Assembly (NCBI RefSeq): GCF_900747795.2
Contig: NC_041396.2
Span: 37,144,674-37,208,673, forward strand
Origin: Erpetoichthys calabaricus
Lineage: Eukaryota > Chordata > Cladistia > Polypteriformes > Polypteridae
Direction: 5' to 3'
DNA: 64,000 bases
The stretch's first letter is position 1; the number at the start of each line of letters is the position of its first letter. The translations under genes and the position numbers were made by a program. This document shows, piece after piece, positions 20,596-32,702 of this stretch. Below the pieces are notes generated by a model. It saw nothing but the letters and a program-made list of their open reading frames with translations. It searched no databases and was not told where the DNA came from.

Positions 20596-21561
20596 ATGGA
20601 CACATCGGACACAAGACAAGTCTTCAAAGCTGCAGCATTCCTTGTCCTCACCATAATCAGCATCCCAGCTAACATATTTGTCTGCTATGCTTTCCTGTTC
20701 ACCTTGGTTGCAGAGCATAAACTTATGACAGCTGACATCATACTGTGCCACCTATCATTTGCCAACCTGGTCATGGCCCTTAACCGCAGTATTCCACAGA
20801 CGTTGACTGCATTTGGCTGCAAGAACCTATTTGATGATGTTGGCTGTAAACTGACCCTCTTTTGCTTCCGCATTTTCCGAGGCATTTCTATCAGCCTCAC
20901 ATGTCTGCTAAGCACATACCAAGCAGTACTGGTTTCTCCTGCCACATCCAAGCTTGCCCCATTCAAGGCCAGGATTCCACAGTACCTATGGCATTTGATG
21001 GCTTCCTTCTATATTTTATACAGTGCCATCAACATTAATGCTGCTCTCAATTCCTTTGCCTCTTTCCCCAACAACACAATTCCACCCTACACATACAACC
21101 TACAGTTCTGTTTTGTCTCCTATCCTGATCAAATTGGTTTTGTTTCTGGTGGTCTAGCAAATTTTTTCACAGATCTTTTATTTATAGTGTCAATGACTGC
21201 CATGAGCGGGTACATTCTGCTACTCCTCTACAAGCACAGCAAGAAAGTGAGGAGTCTCCGGAGTTCAGAAAGTGGCCAGTCTGGAGCAAGAGCAGAGGTG
21301 AAGGCATCGCGAGCCGTGGTCACCTTGGTCAGTCTATACACAGTCTTCTTTGGAGTTGACAATTTCATATGGCTGTATTCTCTAACTGTCGTGAGGGTGG
21401 CCCCACTCCTATCTGATGTGCGAGTATTTTTTGCCACCATCTATACATCAGTGTGTCCAGTTGTAGTTATTTTCACAAACCCAAGAGTCAATTCCAAGCT
21501 GAAATTCTCAAAACCAGAACCACTTGCCTCACAAACTGAAAACAGCAAATCCAATGTATAA
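20596..21561 (+). CDS. Vomeronasal type-1 receptor-like (V1R/ORA), copy A
   Basis: A seven-helix G-protein-coupled receptor of the V1R/ORA chemosensory family, expected in the plasma membrane of olfactory neurons. It has 321 codons in a single coding exon, which is normal for the family. The ATG at 20596 lies 15 bp after the splice acceptor and in good context (caccATGG). Helices fall at roughly residues 11-35, 45-68, 82-110, 131-152, 182-212, 238-262 and 272-294. Family marks are FRIFRGISISLTCLLSTYQA in helix 3, Cys84 with Cys172 for the extracellular disulfide, an N-glycosylation sequon NNT at 159-161, ASRAVVTLVSLY in helix 6 and TNPR after helix 7. The frame is intact. It is about 74% identical to V1R-B, so the two are tandem duplicates. 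The ligand is unknown. Confidence 0.92.
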   Translation: MDTSDTRQVFKAAAFLVLTIISIPANIFVCYAFLFTLVAEHKLMTADIILCHLSFANLVMALNRSIPQTLTAFGCKNLFDDVGCKLTLFCFRIFRGISISLTCLLSTYQAVLVSPATSKLAPFKARIPQYLWHLMASFYILYSAININAALNSFASFPNNTIPPYTYNLQFCFVSYPDQIGFVSGGLANFFTDLLFIVSMTAMSGYILLLLYKHSKKVRSLRSSESGQSGARAEVKASRAVVTLVSLYTVFFGVDNFIWLYSLTVVRVAPLLSDVRVFFATIYTSVCPVVVIFTNPRVNSKLKFSKPEPLASQTENSKSNV

Positions 21562-21629
21562 CAGGAATTCATTTTTTCATTAAATTGAGTAATATTTTAA
21601 TTGATGAATTTTCCAAGGGCAATGCTAAT

Positions 21630-22000
21630 CCATCCATCCATCCATCCATCCATCCATCCATCCATCCATCCATTATCCAACCTGTAATATGCTATCTACA
21701 GGGTCATGGGAGTCTGCAGGAGCCAATCCCAGCCAACACAGGGCGCAAGGCAGGAAACAAACCCTGGGCAGGGCACCAGCCCACTGTAGGGCGCGCACAC
21801 ACATACACACCACATCAAGCACACACCAGGGACAATTTAAAATCGCCAATGCACCTAACCTGCATGTCTTTGGACTGTGGGAGGAAACCGGAGCACCCGG
21901 AGGAAACTCACACAGTCACGGGGAGAACATGCAAACTCCATGCAGGGGTCTCCTAACTGCGAGCCAGCAGTGCTACCACTGTGCCACTGTGCCACCCGGG
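21630..22000 (-). mobile_element. tRNA-derived SINE with (GGAT)n tail
   Basis: A full-length minus-strand copy between 9-bp duplications aatgctaat (21621-21629 and 22001-22009). The tail is seen as (CCAT)n at the left. The body includes cagccaacacagggcgcaag and the 'acatgcaaactcca' block, and the tRNA-like head is at the right end. It lies about 70 bp after the V1R-A stop codon, probably in its 3' UTR region. Confidence 0.82.
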
Positions 22001-22689
22001 AATGCTAATGATAAAGAAAAAACAGCAGTTTCAAATATTTACAGTAAATTAAGCCATGTATTTGTAAGGGCAGTATTGTTTACATTAGTCTGCAACCAAT
22101 CAGTAAAGAGCTTCATTTCAAATCAGCTCCAAAAATTGTCAATAAAAGGTCTATCTGGAGGGAGTGATCATACTTTACCAAGGAATAAATGTTACCTTTT
22201 TCATCTAAGTTGTAGCAAGTGGGTGGTCAATGCTCAATGTTTCACAATCTAGATTTTTATTTGTTTAATCACTAATTAATGTTAGGATACATTCTCACTG
22301 CAGACTCAGCTCCAGTTTTTTCATATATACGTGACCCAGATCCAATATGTGTCACATCAAAATCAGAAATCTGAATATTTTACACTGGATTTTCATCACT
22401 TTCTTATGTAGTACTAAAACTAATATAGACTTATGCAGCTTGAAAGTAGCCTGTGTTTGAATTTCTTATGTAGCCTTTGTCGTATCTCTGGTTGGAAAAT
22501 CAAAATGAATTGACAGTATAGATTCAGCAGGGCAACTGAATTTTGGGTGCCTTCCCACCAGCCAATACAGCCCAATTGCTATGTCACTTCTGATTGAAAT
22601 ACCACACCTCAAGTGTGTATTTTTCCAAGAAACTCTTGTAGAAAGGCATTGTCATAGACAATTGAACATCCAACTTGACATTCACTGAT

Positions 22690-23760
22690 TGTTGAACCAC
22701 TGTTGTGAATCCACATCATCAACATTTCACTTCTATCAGTCCTGGATCCTCTTTTGTGTCCATGGGTTTCTGCGACTCGGATAAATGCACTCAAAGCAAC
22801 AACTGAAATTTTTAGTTTTCTGTTTCTATTCTATGCCATCATTCACAGACACCCTGCACTGAAACAATTTTAAGGATGGTGTTGGTAGTCATTGTGCGAT
22901 ATTCAGTAGCACTGGGTTGTGGAATTCATTTCTATTAATTTTGTGAAGTGGAGAAGGGCGAACAAACTATAATTTCCTTTATTTCACTACTAGCACGTAG
23001 ACTTATCTTGGTTAAATGGAAGAATCCCACCCTACCCCTCTTAAGTCAGTGGGTAACCGATGTTCTATACTGCTTGAAACTGCAAAAACTCAAATTCTCA
23101 CTTGAAAGATCTGTTCAAAACTTTTTTAATAAGGCAGGATCTAATCAATAACATTCTACAATAAGATTCTATGTTAGGGCAAAGGATACCCTTCTTTTCT
23201 TGAGTGTCTGAAAGGCGCTACATAAATAAAACTTATTATTATTATTTTCTTGTTCCTTTTATAGAGTAGCTTCAGTTACTGGCTCCTATCTCTTTCTCTT
23301 AGGTGAGGGTGGAATTGTGCTTTGATTTATTAATTCTGTCTTGACTGCAAGGAATGTGTGTTACTAATTAAAATCATATTCACAAATCTTACTGGACTTG
23401 GATCATTTGAAAAATTAATCTGAACAGTCACCAAAAAAAATTGGATAGAAGCCAAAAATTAAAATCAGGTCACTTTTAGCTGCAGTGTGAACATGACCCT
23501 TAAAGTTACATAGCTTAAGTGTCTTTACACTGGACAAAACTGTACTCTAAATTCAAACCAAGGTTAGAACCCAAAATCAGCTAAGCCAAGATCTCTGAAC
23601 ATGAAGAACCAAAGCCCCAAGACAGGAGCATGTGAACATCAAAAATCAAACACTAGAAATCCTAAACTAAGTACACAAATTCCTCAGTAAAGAAGAGCCT
23701 GCCCTTAAAAGTTTTAAAAATGTCTCCAAAACACAGACAGGGGCAAAAACAGCATGTGGT
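22690..23760 (+). other. 3' flank of V1R-A homologous to the 3' flank of V1R-B
   Basis: Blocks such as 'cagacaccctgcactgaaac' (about 22847) and 'tgtctccaaaacacagacag' (about 23720) have counterparts downstream of V1R-B (41940-42300: 'cagacatcctgcactgaaac' and 'tctccaaaacatacaggg'). The homology is broken here by an L1 fragment (22940-23200) and a retroposon tail. It shows that the tandem duplication reached well past the coding exon. Confidence 0.6.
22940..23250 (+). mobile_element. L1-like LINE C-terminal fragment and retroposon tail
   Basis: Translation shows LLARRLILVKWKNPTLPLLSQ and VTDVLYCLKLQKLKFSLERS, matching the equivalent part of the L1-like copy at 43974-44202. After the stop, an unrelated tail (gaaaggcgctacataaataa plus ATT repeats) follows at 23205-23250. 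Confidence 0.75.
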
Positions 23761-24114
23761 GCTATTCCTCAAGAGACCTTACCTATCTCCTACAATTAGC
23801 CCACACTTTCTTCGTGTTTCAGAACTTATGACACCAGAGCAAGTGCCTACTAACCGATTTCCTCAAACATTTACTGCGATACAATATAATGGATAAATTT
23901 CCATCTGTTTATAATAATAATTATTATTATTTGTTAAGATTAAATGTGCCCCAGGGATCATTTTGCACAAAAAATTAATTGAAAGGAGGCAAAAGTCAAA
24001 ATACTGGGAAGTAAAAAGAAAAAAAAAGTGGCAAAAGTCTTTCAGACGAAAAAGAATACGTTGGAAGTCTTAAGGAAAAAAAGGTAAAAACCATTTTGAC
24101 CTTATCAATGACTG

Positions 24115-24250
24115 AACATCCATCCATCCATCCATTATCCAACCCGCTATATCCTAGTACAGGGTCACGGGGGTCTGCTGGAGCCAATCCCAGCCAACAC
24201 AGGGCGCAAGGCAGGAAACAAACCCCGGGCAGGGCACCAGCCCACTGCAG
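24115..24250 (-). mobile_element. Truncated SINE copy
   Basis: A minus-strand 3' part of the common SINE: (CCAT)n, cattatccaacccgctatat, cagccaacacagggcgcaag, ending abruptly at 'gcaccagcccactgcag'. The tRNA-like head is missing. Confidence 0.8.
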
Positions 24251-24367
24251 CTGAAGATTCATTTTCTAAATAATACCAAAAAATTGGAAAAAAGTTTTCC
24301 AACCCCAGAGGGATATATAAGTGTCAGGTGCTGCCAATTTCAAATGTATGCACAATGCATTAGCATA

Positions 24368-24924
24368 TGTAATAAAGACGCTATATAGCGCCTGACCCGG
24401 CACAGACTGATGCAGAGGCACGTACTTAAATAGAATTCTTTTTTATTTTCTTCAGCCGTGGGGCACGCCTTCCCCGTGTCTCACAGGCCCAACACAGTCC
24501 CAAAACACTCCCAAATATCACAACACAATTCTCTCTTCTTTCTTTACCACCACTCCTCCTCAGGCTTAGTCCTCCGACTCTGGCTCTCTCGAGTGGTGGT
24601 GGCTGGCCTTTTTTATACCCCACCCGGAAGCATTCCAGGTGCTTGATCACCTGGCGCTAATTGCATTTCCAGGTGGGGCTGAAGATTTGACCAGCGGGGC
24701 TGCAGACTCCATGCAGCTCCCCCTGGCGGCCATCCGAGCCCCCAGCCAGGCTGTGGAGGACTCCATCTCCCATGGAGCCATGCGCCCGGTTGGGGAATCA
24801 TCGTCTGCCAGGGAGGCTGCCACCAAGCGTCCCGGGGGAGGTATTGAGCTGTCCATAGTAGCTCCCCCGGAACAGATGCAGTAGGGGTGTCCCTGCCGGG
24901 CATGGGACCCGGCTGTCCTTCACA
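24368..24924. mobile_element. Solo LTR (fossil LTR retroelement)
   Basis: A 557-bp block with TG...CA ends (tgtaataaagacg ... ctgtccttcaca) between 4-bp duplications cata (24364-24367 and 24925-24928). It is GC-rich internally. Read on the minus strand its start resembles the LTR-like repeat ending at 12446. Long open frames inside it on both strands (24613-24948) reflect GC content and carry no known domain. No internal region is seen. Confidence 0.7.
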
Positions 24925-24928
24925 CATA

Positions 24929-26120
24929 TTAAACACTAAAAAATGCATCTAATCCCCTATAATCAAAACAAAACAAAAAATAAATAAAATATGGTGTTCA
25001 CAGAAAATCTAAATATGTCTAAATAAAATTAAAAGGTTTCAAAGAAACTAAAAAGTATATGATACAAAACCAAAGGAAAACATTACCAAGTGCCTGACAA
25101 AAATTTGTAAATCTTAAAAATAAAGAATCATAACATTTGAAGTTATTAGTTATTTCTTCACATGTCAATTTAATTGGTTAGTGTCATCGTCAAATCATCC
25201 ATCCATCTTTTCACTTTCTTAGCCTGTAGAGGCAGGGTTGTGGGAAAACTGGAGCGTATCCCAGCATCATCAGTTCATTAGGCAGGAACAATCACTAAAC
25301 ATGGTGTTGACACATCACAGTTTGAACACATACACACACATGAAATCAGGAGCCAATTTAGCATCACCAAATCACCTAATCTGCACGTCTTTGGACTGTG
25401 GAAGAACACCTGAGCACCTAGAGGAAACCCACATGGACAGAGAAAGAACATGCACACACCCTGCAGGGAGTGCCTGTGACTTAAGTCCGAGATCATTATT
25501 GCAATGTAATAGAACTACCACTGCAATCTGTCCTGTCATGTGGTCAAGCCTTATATTGCAAAAAATGATGCTGCAATTGTTATGAACTGCCTGGCTTTCT
25601 GTGCAAAATGGGTGTAGGAACCCTTAGAAGTAGGCCTTCAAGATCCCTGAGGTCTACCTACCAAAATAAAAAAGCAGACTTCTCAACTTGCACAGGTCCA
25701 ATAAAAATATCCAAGGCTTTTAATATGAAAATGAAGAATAGGGGAACTGAAACCATACTAGTACTCAATGACAAAACAATATTCTTTATATGTTATAAAA
25801 CAGATTAAAAAGGAATGCAAAAACAAAGCAAAAGAGACATGAGAAAATATATTAAAAAAAACAGTCCACAAACCCAAAAAAATCTTATACCTTAAAGTAA
25901 GCCAAAGTCCACAACCAAAAAGCAGAACACAAATCTGTAACCCAAAAACAGACAAAAGGCAGAGATACAGTGTAATACCAAAGCAACCATCTTGTGACCT
26001 GCTGTGCTGTCCCCCAGCTGCAATGTTAGGTGGCCCTGTGCCGTTAGGCTCAATATACAGAGAACAAAAATCACATTTTTAACGTAATACAGAAACATGA
26101 AATTCATTAAGAATTAATTA
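24929..26120. other. Gene-free stretch with an old SINE relic
   Basis: A diverged minus-strand SINE relic lies at about 25195-25500 ('tctttggactgtggaagaac', 'agaacatgcacacaccctgc'). The rest is AT-rich and without a recognisable feature. Confidence 0.45.
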
Positions 26121-26124
26121 AATG

Positions 26125-26895
26125 ACGGTGGGAGGTCAAGCTTTTAGTTACAGGGCCCCTAAACTGTGGAATGGTCTGCCTGCTACTATAAGAGATGCCC
26201 CTTCGGTCTCAGCTTTTAAATCACGGCTGAACACTCTATACTTCAGTTTAGCACACCCTGACTAGAGCTGCTGATTAACTGTACAGACTGCAGCTCTGTT
26301 GTTAGTCATTAGTACTAAAACATAAGTAACATGATACAAGTAGTTATAATTTGATACTAACCCTCACCTATTTTGTTTCTCTTCTCGGTACTCAAATGCG
26401 GCACTTGGTGCCATGGCCCACCTGCCAAGTTGTTTTGCCTGCCTAAGGTAAAGTCATCCCTGATGGAGGATCGCAGGAATCGTGGGAAAGAGGGGTCCTA
26501 TCATCGTATTAGTGCTATTTAGGCTGTGGAATGGCCAAATGGGGGAGGCAGCTTGATGAATGAGGTCTCCAGGACTCTAAACAAATCCAAATCATAATAT
26601 GTGATATTATCTAGTGTTAAATTCTACTCCATACTTCTAAAATTTTTGTTTTGTATTGAGGATTTGTTCTGTTCTGTGTATTGTACTGTATTGTATTGTA
26701 TTGTATTGACCCCCTTCTTTTTGACACCCACTGCACGCCCAACCTACCTGGAAAGGGGTCTCCAAGGTTTCTTCCATTTTTTCCCTACAAGGGTTTTTTT
26801 GGGAGTTTTTTTCTTGTCTTTTACAGAGTCAAGGCTGGTGGCTGTCAAAAGGCAATTGTATTGTATTGTATAATTGTATTAAAAAACTGATAATA
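26125..26895 (+). mobile_element. LINE 3' end: pol C-terminus and 3' UTR
   Basis: Translation of 26125-26260 gives SFSYRAPKLWNGLPATIRDA and then SAFKSRLNTLYFSLAHP, the usual C-terminal block of a fish Jockey/L2-group LINE. The 3' UTR follows with 'ccaacctacctggaaagggg' and 'gagtcaaggctggtggctgt', interrupted by a TTGTA repeat at 26680-26710, and ends in a (TTGTA)n tail at about 26860-26880. It is 5'-truncated. Confidence 0.7.
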
Positions 26896-26904
26896 AGTAA
26901 AACA

Positions 26905-27960
26905 ACGTTTATTTATATAGCACATTTTCATACAAAAGATGTAGCTCAAAGTGCTTTACAGGATGAAGAAAGAGAAAAAAGACAAAATACAGAAATAAAA
27001 TTAGGCAAAACAGTGATCCCTCGCTATATCGCGCTTCGCCTTTCGCGGCTTCACTCCATCGCGGATTTTATATGTAAGCATATTTAAATATATATCGCGG
27101 ATTTTTCGCTGCTTTGCGGGTTTCTGTGGACAATAGGTCTTTTAATTTCTGGTACATGCTTCCTCAGTTGGTTTGCCCAGTTGATTTCATACAAGGGACG
27201 CTATTGGCAGATGGCTGAGAAGCTATCCAGCTTACTTTCTCTCTCTCTCTCTCTCTTGCGCTGACGTAGGGGGGGTGTGAGCAGGGGGGCTGTGTGCAGC
27301 TGCTTCCTGAAGGACATGCTGCACGGAGCTTCGCATACTTAAAAGCCAAAAAGCCCTATTGATTTTTTTTTGACTGCTTGCTTTGCACTCCTTTGAAAAG
27401 GAAGATATGTTTGCATTCTTTTAATTGTGAGACAGAACTGTCATCTCTGTCTTGTCATGGAGCACAGTTTAAACTTTTGAAAAAGAGACAAATGTTTGTT
27501 TGCAGTGTTTGAATAACGTTCCTGTCTCTCTACAACCTCCTGTGTTTCTGCGCAAATCTGTGACCCAAGCATGACATTCTAAAAATAACCATATAAACAT
27601 ATGGTTTCTACTTCGCGGATTTTCCTATTTCGCGGGTGGCTCTGGAACGCAACCCCCGCGATGGAGGAGGGATTACTGTACTAATTAACATGAATAAATG
27701 TAAGGTCCGATGGCCAGGGAGAATAGAAAAAAAAAAAAAAACTCCATACAGCTGAAGAAAAAAAACAAAATCTGCAGGGGTTCTGAGGCCACAAGACCGC
27801 CCAGCCTCCTCTAGGCATTCTACCAACACATCAATGACCTCAGTCAGTCCTCAAACAAAAAGAAAGACCATATTGCAACATTTAACTAAAAAGAAGGCAC
27901 AATGAATAAACAAAAATAAAAGAATAATAACCAGGGGATGAAACCATGACTATCTCTTAA
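26905..27960 (+). repeat. Dispersed repeat split by a pogo-like element
   Basis: Left part 26905-27010 (gtttatttatatagcacatt, atgtagctcaaagtgcttta) and right part 27679-27960 (gtaaggtccgatggccaggg, gaggccacaagaccgcccag) read as one retroposon interrupted at 27011-27678. I recognise it as a repeat common in polypterid-type sequence. The class is uncertain. Confidence 0.55.
27011..27678. mobile_element. pogo/Tigger-like non-autonomous DNA transposon
   Basis: A 668-bp element. The left end cagtgatccctcgctatatc and the right end, reversed, cagtaatccctcctccatcg are inverted repeats, with repeated 'atcgcgga' and 'ttcgcggatttt' motifs further in. TA follows the right end (27679-27680); the left flank is now aa. 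No transposase is present. A (TC)n run lies at 27235-27255. Confidence 0.75.
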
Positions 27961-28068
27961 CAACAATGATGTCATGTGCTGCAATGTGGAGTGACCTAAG
28001 TGGTGTGTCATAGAGTGTAGTCATGTAGCATCACTCTCTGTAATTCTCTACATTCTCCTTCACATACA

Positions 28069-31000
28069 TCATCTTCTTCCATATTTTTCAGTCCTCTGCA
28101 TCTTGTTCTGTTACACCCATCACCTGCATGTCCTCAACACATCCATAAACCTTCTTGTAGGTCTTCCTCTTTTTCTCTTGCCTGGAATCTCTATCCTTAG
28201 CATCCTTCTCACAATATACTCAGCATCTCTCCTCTGTACATGTCCAAACCAATGCAATCTCACCTCTCCGACTTTGTCTCCCAGCTATCCAACTTGAGCT
28301 GACCCTCTAATGTACTCATTTCTAATCCTATCCATCCTCGTCACACCCAGTACAAATCTTAGCATCTTTAACTCTGCCACCTCCAGGTCTGTCTCCTGCT
28401 TTATGGTCAGTGCCACCGACTCTAACCCATATCACATGGCTGGTCTCACTACCATCCTGTAGACCTTCCCTTTCACTCTCGCTGATATCCGTCTGTCACA
28501 AATTACTCCTGACAATCTTCTCCACCCATTCCACCCTGCCTGCACTCTCTTTTTCACCTCTCTTCCACAATCCCCATTACTCTGTACTGTTGATCTCAAG
28601 TATTTAAACTTACCCACCTTCGCCAACTCTATTCCTTGCATCCTCACCATTCCACTGACCTCCCTCTCATTTACACACATGTATTCTGTCTTGTTCCTAC
28701 TGACCTTCATTCCTCTCCTCTCTAGAGCATATCTCCAGCTCTCCAGGGTCTCCTCAACTTGCTCCCTACTATCACTACTGATCACAATTTCATCAGCAAA
28801 CAACATAGTCAATGGGGACTCCTGTCTAATCTCGTTTGTCAGCCTGTCCATCACCATTGCAAATAAGAAAGGGCTCAGAACCGATCCGTGATGTAATCCC
28901 ACCTCCACATTGAATGCATCCGTCACTCCTACCGCAGACAGCACCATGGTCACACTTCCCTCGTACATATCCTGTACAACTCTTACATACTTCTCTGCCA
29001 CTCCCGACTTCCTAATACAATACCACAGCTCCTCTCAAGGCACCCTGTCATATGCTTTCTCAAGGTCCACAAAGACACAATGCAACTCCTTCTGGCCTTC
29101 TCTATACTTCTCCATCAACACCCTGTGGCAGATTGCTGGGGTCCTTACCTGGCTGGGATGCCTGGAAGGACCAGAAGAGGGCATGTATAGCTTCCGGGCC
29201 ACGAGAGGGCAACCGCCTTGGATTAAGAGAGGACCACGGGAGAAGAGGGACAAGCGGTTAACCCGTTGGGACCCGTGACCACCGCCAGGGGGTGCCTTAA
29301 ACCTCAAGGAACCCGGAAACAGTTACTTCCACCACATCTGGCAAGATGGCGGAGGAACCTGCCAGGGACACCCGGAGTGCTTCCAGTGCAAAGAGCAGCA
29401 CTTCCGCCACACCAGGAAGTGCTGCTTGAAGGACGTAATCAGCCACCTGGAGCACATCTGGGCGGGAATGAAAGGGGCCACCTTCATACAGTCGGGGAGC
29501 TTGAGTCGGGAGTGGGAGCAGGACAAAGCTCCCAGGAGGAGACAGGCGGCCAAGGACTGAGAGAGAGAAGCCCTTATTGTGGTGATATTAGCTGTGTGCA
29601 TTGTGTGTGGTGTTCAGGGCTGTAAAACCTGTGTATATTTATGAAAAATAAACATGTGACTTTTATAAAGATGTGGTTTCCGACTGGTGGTATCCGGGCA
29701 AGTCTCACAACCCTCAGAGCAAACATCGCATCTGTGGTGCTCTTTCATGGCATGCAAACCATACTGCTGCTCACTAATCATCACCTCCCTTCTTAACCTA
29801 TCTTCCACTACTCTTTCCCATAACTTCATGCTGTGGCTCATCAATTTTATCCCCATGTACTTACTACAGTCCTGCACATCCCTCTTATTCTTAAATATCA
29901 ACACCAGTACACTTCTTCTCCACTTCTCAGGCATCCTCTCACTTTTCAAGATTCCATTAAACAATCTGGTTAAAAACTCTACTGCCATCTCTCCTAAACA
30001 CCTCCATGCTTTCACAGGTATGTCATTTGGACCAACGGCCTTTCCATTTTTCATCCTCTTCATAGCTGTCCTTACTTTCTCCTTGCTAATCCATTGCACT
30101 TCCTGATTCACTATCTCCACATCATCCAAACTCTTCTCTCTCTCATTCTCTTCATTCATCCACCTCTCAAAGTACTTTTTCCATCTGCTCAACACACTCT
30201 CCTCGCTTGTGAGTACGTTTCCATCTTTATTCTTTATTACCCTAACCTGCTGCACATCTTTCCCAGCTCCGTCCCTCTATCTAGCCAATTGGTACAGGTC
30301 CTTTTCTCCCTCCTTAGTGTCCAACCTCTCATACAACTCATCATACGCCTTTTCTTTAGCCTTTGCCACCTCTCTCTTCACCTTGCGCCTTATCCCCTTG
30401 TACTCTTGTCTACTTTCTGCATCTCTCTGATTATCCCACTTCTTCTTTGCCATCCTCTTCCTCTGTATAGTCTCCTGTCCTTCCCCATTCCATCACCATT
30501 TCCTCCTTTCCTGTGTTCCTCCCTCTTCTTAAAATACGTATTCACCACAGCCATGTCCATCCTTTTGGCAAAATCCACTATCCTCTGACCTCTTCTTGAC
30601 ACCATACCTACCCATCACCTCCTCGTCTCCACTGTTCCCTTCACCAACATGCCCATTGAAATCTGCTCCAATCACCACTTTCTGTCCCTTGGGTACACTG
30701 TTCATCACTTCATCCAACTCACTCCAAAAATCTTGTTTCTCACCCATTGCACACCCAATTTGTGGGGCATATGCACTAACAACATTCATCATCACACCTC
30801 CAATTTCCAGCTTCATAATCATTACTCTGCCTGATACTCTTTTCACCTCCAGAACACTCTCAACATACTGTTTCTTCAGAATAACCCCTACTCCATTTCT
30901 CCTCCCATCCATACCATGATAGAACAATTTGAATCCACCTCCGATCCCCCTGGCCTTAGTCCCCTTCCAGTTAGTCTCTTGCATGCACAATATATCAACC

Positions 31001-31385
31001 TTCCTTCTCTCCATCACATCTGCTAACTCTTTCCCCTTACCAGTCATACTGCCAACATTCAAAGTTCCTATCCTCAGTTCCACTCTCTTTGCCTTCCTCC
31101 TGTCCTCCTGCCTCCAGACACGTCTCACCCCTCTTCTTCTCCTTATTCTTCTTTGGCCAACTGTAGCCCAATTTCTGCCAGCACCCTGTTGGCTAACAGT
31201 ACTGGTGGCAGTCGTTGTTAACCCAGGGCTCGACCAATTCGGTATGGAAATTTGCATTGTTGTCTGCATATAAATTTGGCAAAATTTTACACCGGATGCC
31301 CTTCCTGACATAACCCTCCCCATTTATATGGGCTTGGGACCGGCACGAAGAAACACACTGGTTTGTGCATCCCCGGTGGCTGGGT
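28069..31385 (-). mobile_element. RTE-like LINE, nearly full length, broken
   Basis: Minus-strand order: a 5' leader (about 31385, gatgcacaaaccagtgtgtt); an apurinic-type endonuclease (30529-31323: LRIGTLNVGSMTGKG, CMQETNWKG, GVGVILKKQYV, VVSAYAPQIG, GADFNGHVGEG); RT fingers and palm (29700-30255: KNGKAVGPNDIPVKAW, EQQYG; then VFVDLEKAYDRVP near 29040); and the RT catalytic region (28432-29001). The catalytic region reads MLFADEIVIS, where the usual FADD is FADE. Several frame changes and stops separate the blocks, and a solo LTR (29124-29709) splits the RT. Without the LTR the copy is about 2.7 kb. The last roughly 40 bp seen in the copy at 1199 are missing at the 3' end. It is dead on several counts. 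Confidence 0.85.
29124..29709 (+). mobile_element. Solo LTR inserted in the RTE-like LINE (fossil)
   Basis: A 586-bp insertion with TG...CA ends (tgtggcagattgctggg ... ggcaagtctcaca), flanked by a 4-bp duplication accc (29120-29123 and 29710-29713). It contains an aataaa polyA signal near 29645. The interrupted RT reading shows the exact pre-insertion site. It is younger than the LINE. No internal coding region. Confidence 0.8.
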
Positions 31386-32394
31386 TGACTGTATTGTTCT
31401 CCTCTTGTTCTAAAATTTTAAAAGGAGGACGTCAAGTAATCACTGTTAGAAAATGACATGAAGAAACTTCTCTTTTTCTTGCATGCACAAGAAGGATCCT
31501 TGAAACAACAGTCCACTATTAGGGTGTCTGTGAAACACAGTTAATGAAAAGTATACCACTGGTTAAGTGAGCATTGCACCGATCTCATACAAACTTTTCT
31601 ATCCATAGCCAGGAGGTTAGAGCCAGTACTGTTTTCTGTATGGAAACAAATCCTTATATGGTGATTTTCACAGCACAAGGCTGTTTCATTGAGGTCATAT
31701 CAGCATGAATATGTAAACACTTTTTACAGCACAGATTTTTGAAATGGTCAGTAGCATTCTCAAAACTCAAACTATAAAAATAAAATAGCTTTTAAAGTGT
31801 AACATAATATTTATATTTCTTTCATTACTAATGAAGCTCTTAATAAAATTGATGCTAGAATCTCATCAATTTTTATTGCATCACCCCTGTGTGTATTAAT
31901 ATAAGCAAAGTCTAAACAAATTAAATAATTTTGAGAAAATATTACTTGTTTGTTCATGTATTTCTTATCTAATAATAGATTTTGGATGAATACCTTAGAA
32001 CACATTCATAGATAATAGCAAAGATAATAACAGATAAATTCAGGCAAAAGGCAACACAATTTTGAACTAAAATATCTATAAACATGGTATCTGGAGCAAG
32101 TGAGATAAAAAGCAGATGGAATTAATGTCCAGACTGAGAACTGAGCCCAGGAGCTACAGTATAAGTGAGCACCATGGACCACCTCATGGGAGAGCAGCTC
32201 TTAATCAAAGAAAGTTTATAAGAACATGAAAAAGTCATCTGTTGGATTATTACGTAATGGTTGAGCTAAAGCACTTATTTAGTTTTTAAAGTTCTTTGTG
32301 CTAACCATACACATGCTTTAAAATGCAAAATTAATACTAAATATGGGTCATATTCTGTTTATACATCTAATGTAATAACAAGTGGGCTACTATG

Positions 32395-32428
32395 TACTTA
32401 TGTGAATTTCCCCTTGGGGTTAATACAG

Positions 32429-32508
<80 letters not shown>
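32395..32508 (+). repeat. LINE 3' tail with (TATC)n
   Basis: 'gtgaatttccccttggggtt' then 'aatacagta' then about 19 copies of TATC. This is the same 3' end as at 46069-46105 (minus), 63700-63756 (plus) and 63936-64000 (minus), belonging to the L2/CR1-like family represented at 50274-52220. Confidence 0.8.
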
Positions 32509-32622
32509 GCACACAGTACTATATGCATTGAACGTCTTGCTTTGTTCTTAAGTCTCCCATGAGTTTTAAATCAGTATGCATTCGTAATCAACTCCACTTG
32601 TAACAGCTTGTTAGTCAGGGAC

Positions 32623-32702
32623 TATAAAAATCATCTCTACTGATACAACAACACCTCAGTTCGCAGTCAGCTGTCCTACAGTTTATCACATTTAGACTAA
32701 AG
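32623..32702 (+). promoter_or_regulatory. Candidate TATA box and non-coding first exon of V1R-B
   Basis: TATAAAAA at 32623-32630 is followed by a candidate exon of about 48 bp that ends actaaag|gtaagaat at 32702. The matching acceptor would be ttctttcttacag at 39300-39312, just 8 bp before the V1R-B ATG. The intron would be about 6.6 kb, or about 4 kb without the younger LINE, close to the 3.6 kb of copy A. The 49503-49594 paralogue keeps the donor but has TATGAAAA in place of the TATA box. Confidence 0.55.

Noticed and set aside
21629-21675. CRISPR-like or satellite array of CCAT units
   Set aside because: It is the simple tail of a SINE; no spacers, and the organism is a vertebrate.
24613-24948. 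111-codon GC-rich frame (minus) and its plus-strand partner
   Set aside because: Contained in a solo LTR; open because of high GC.
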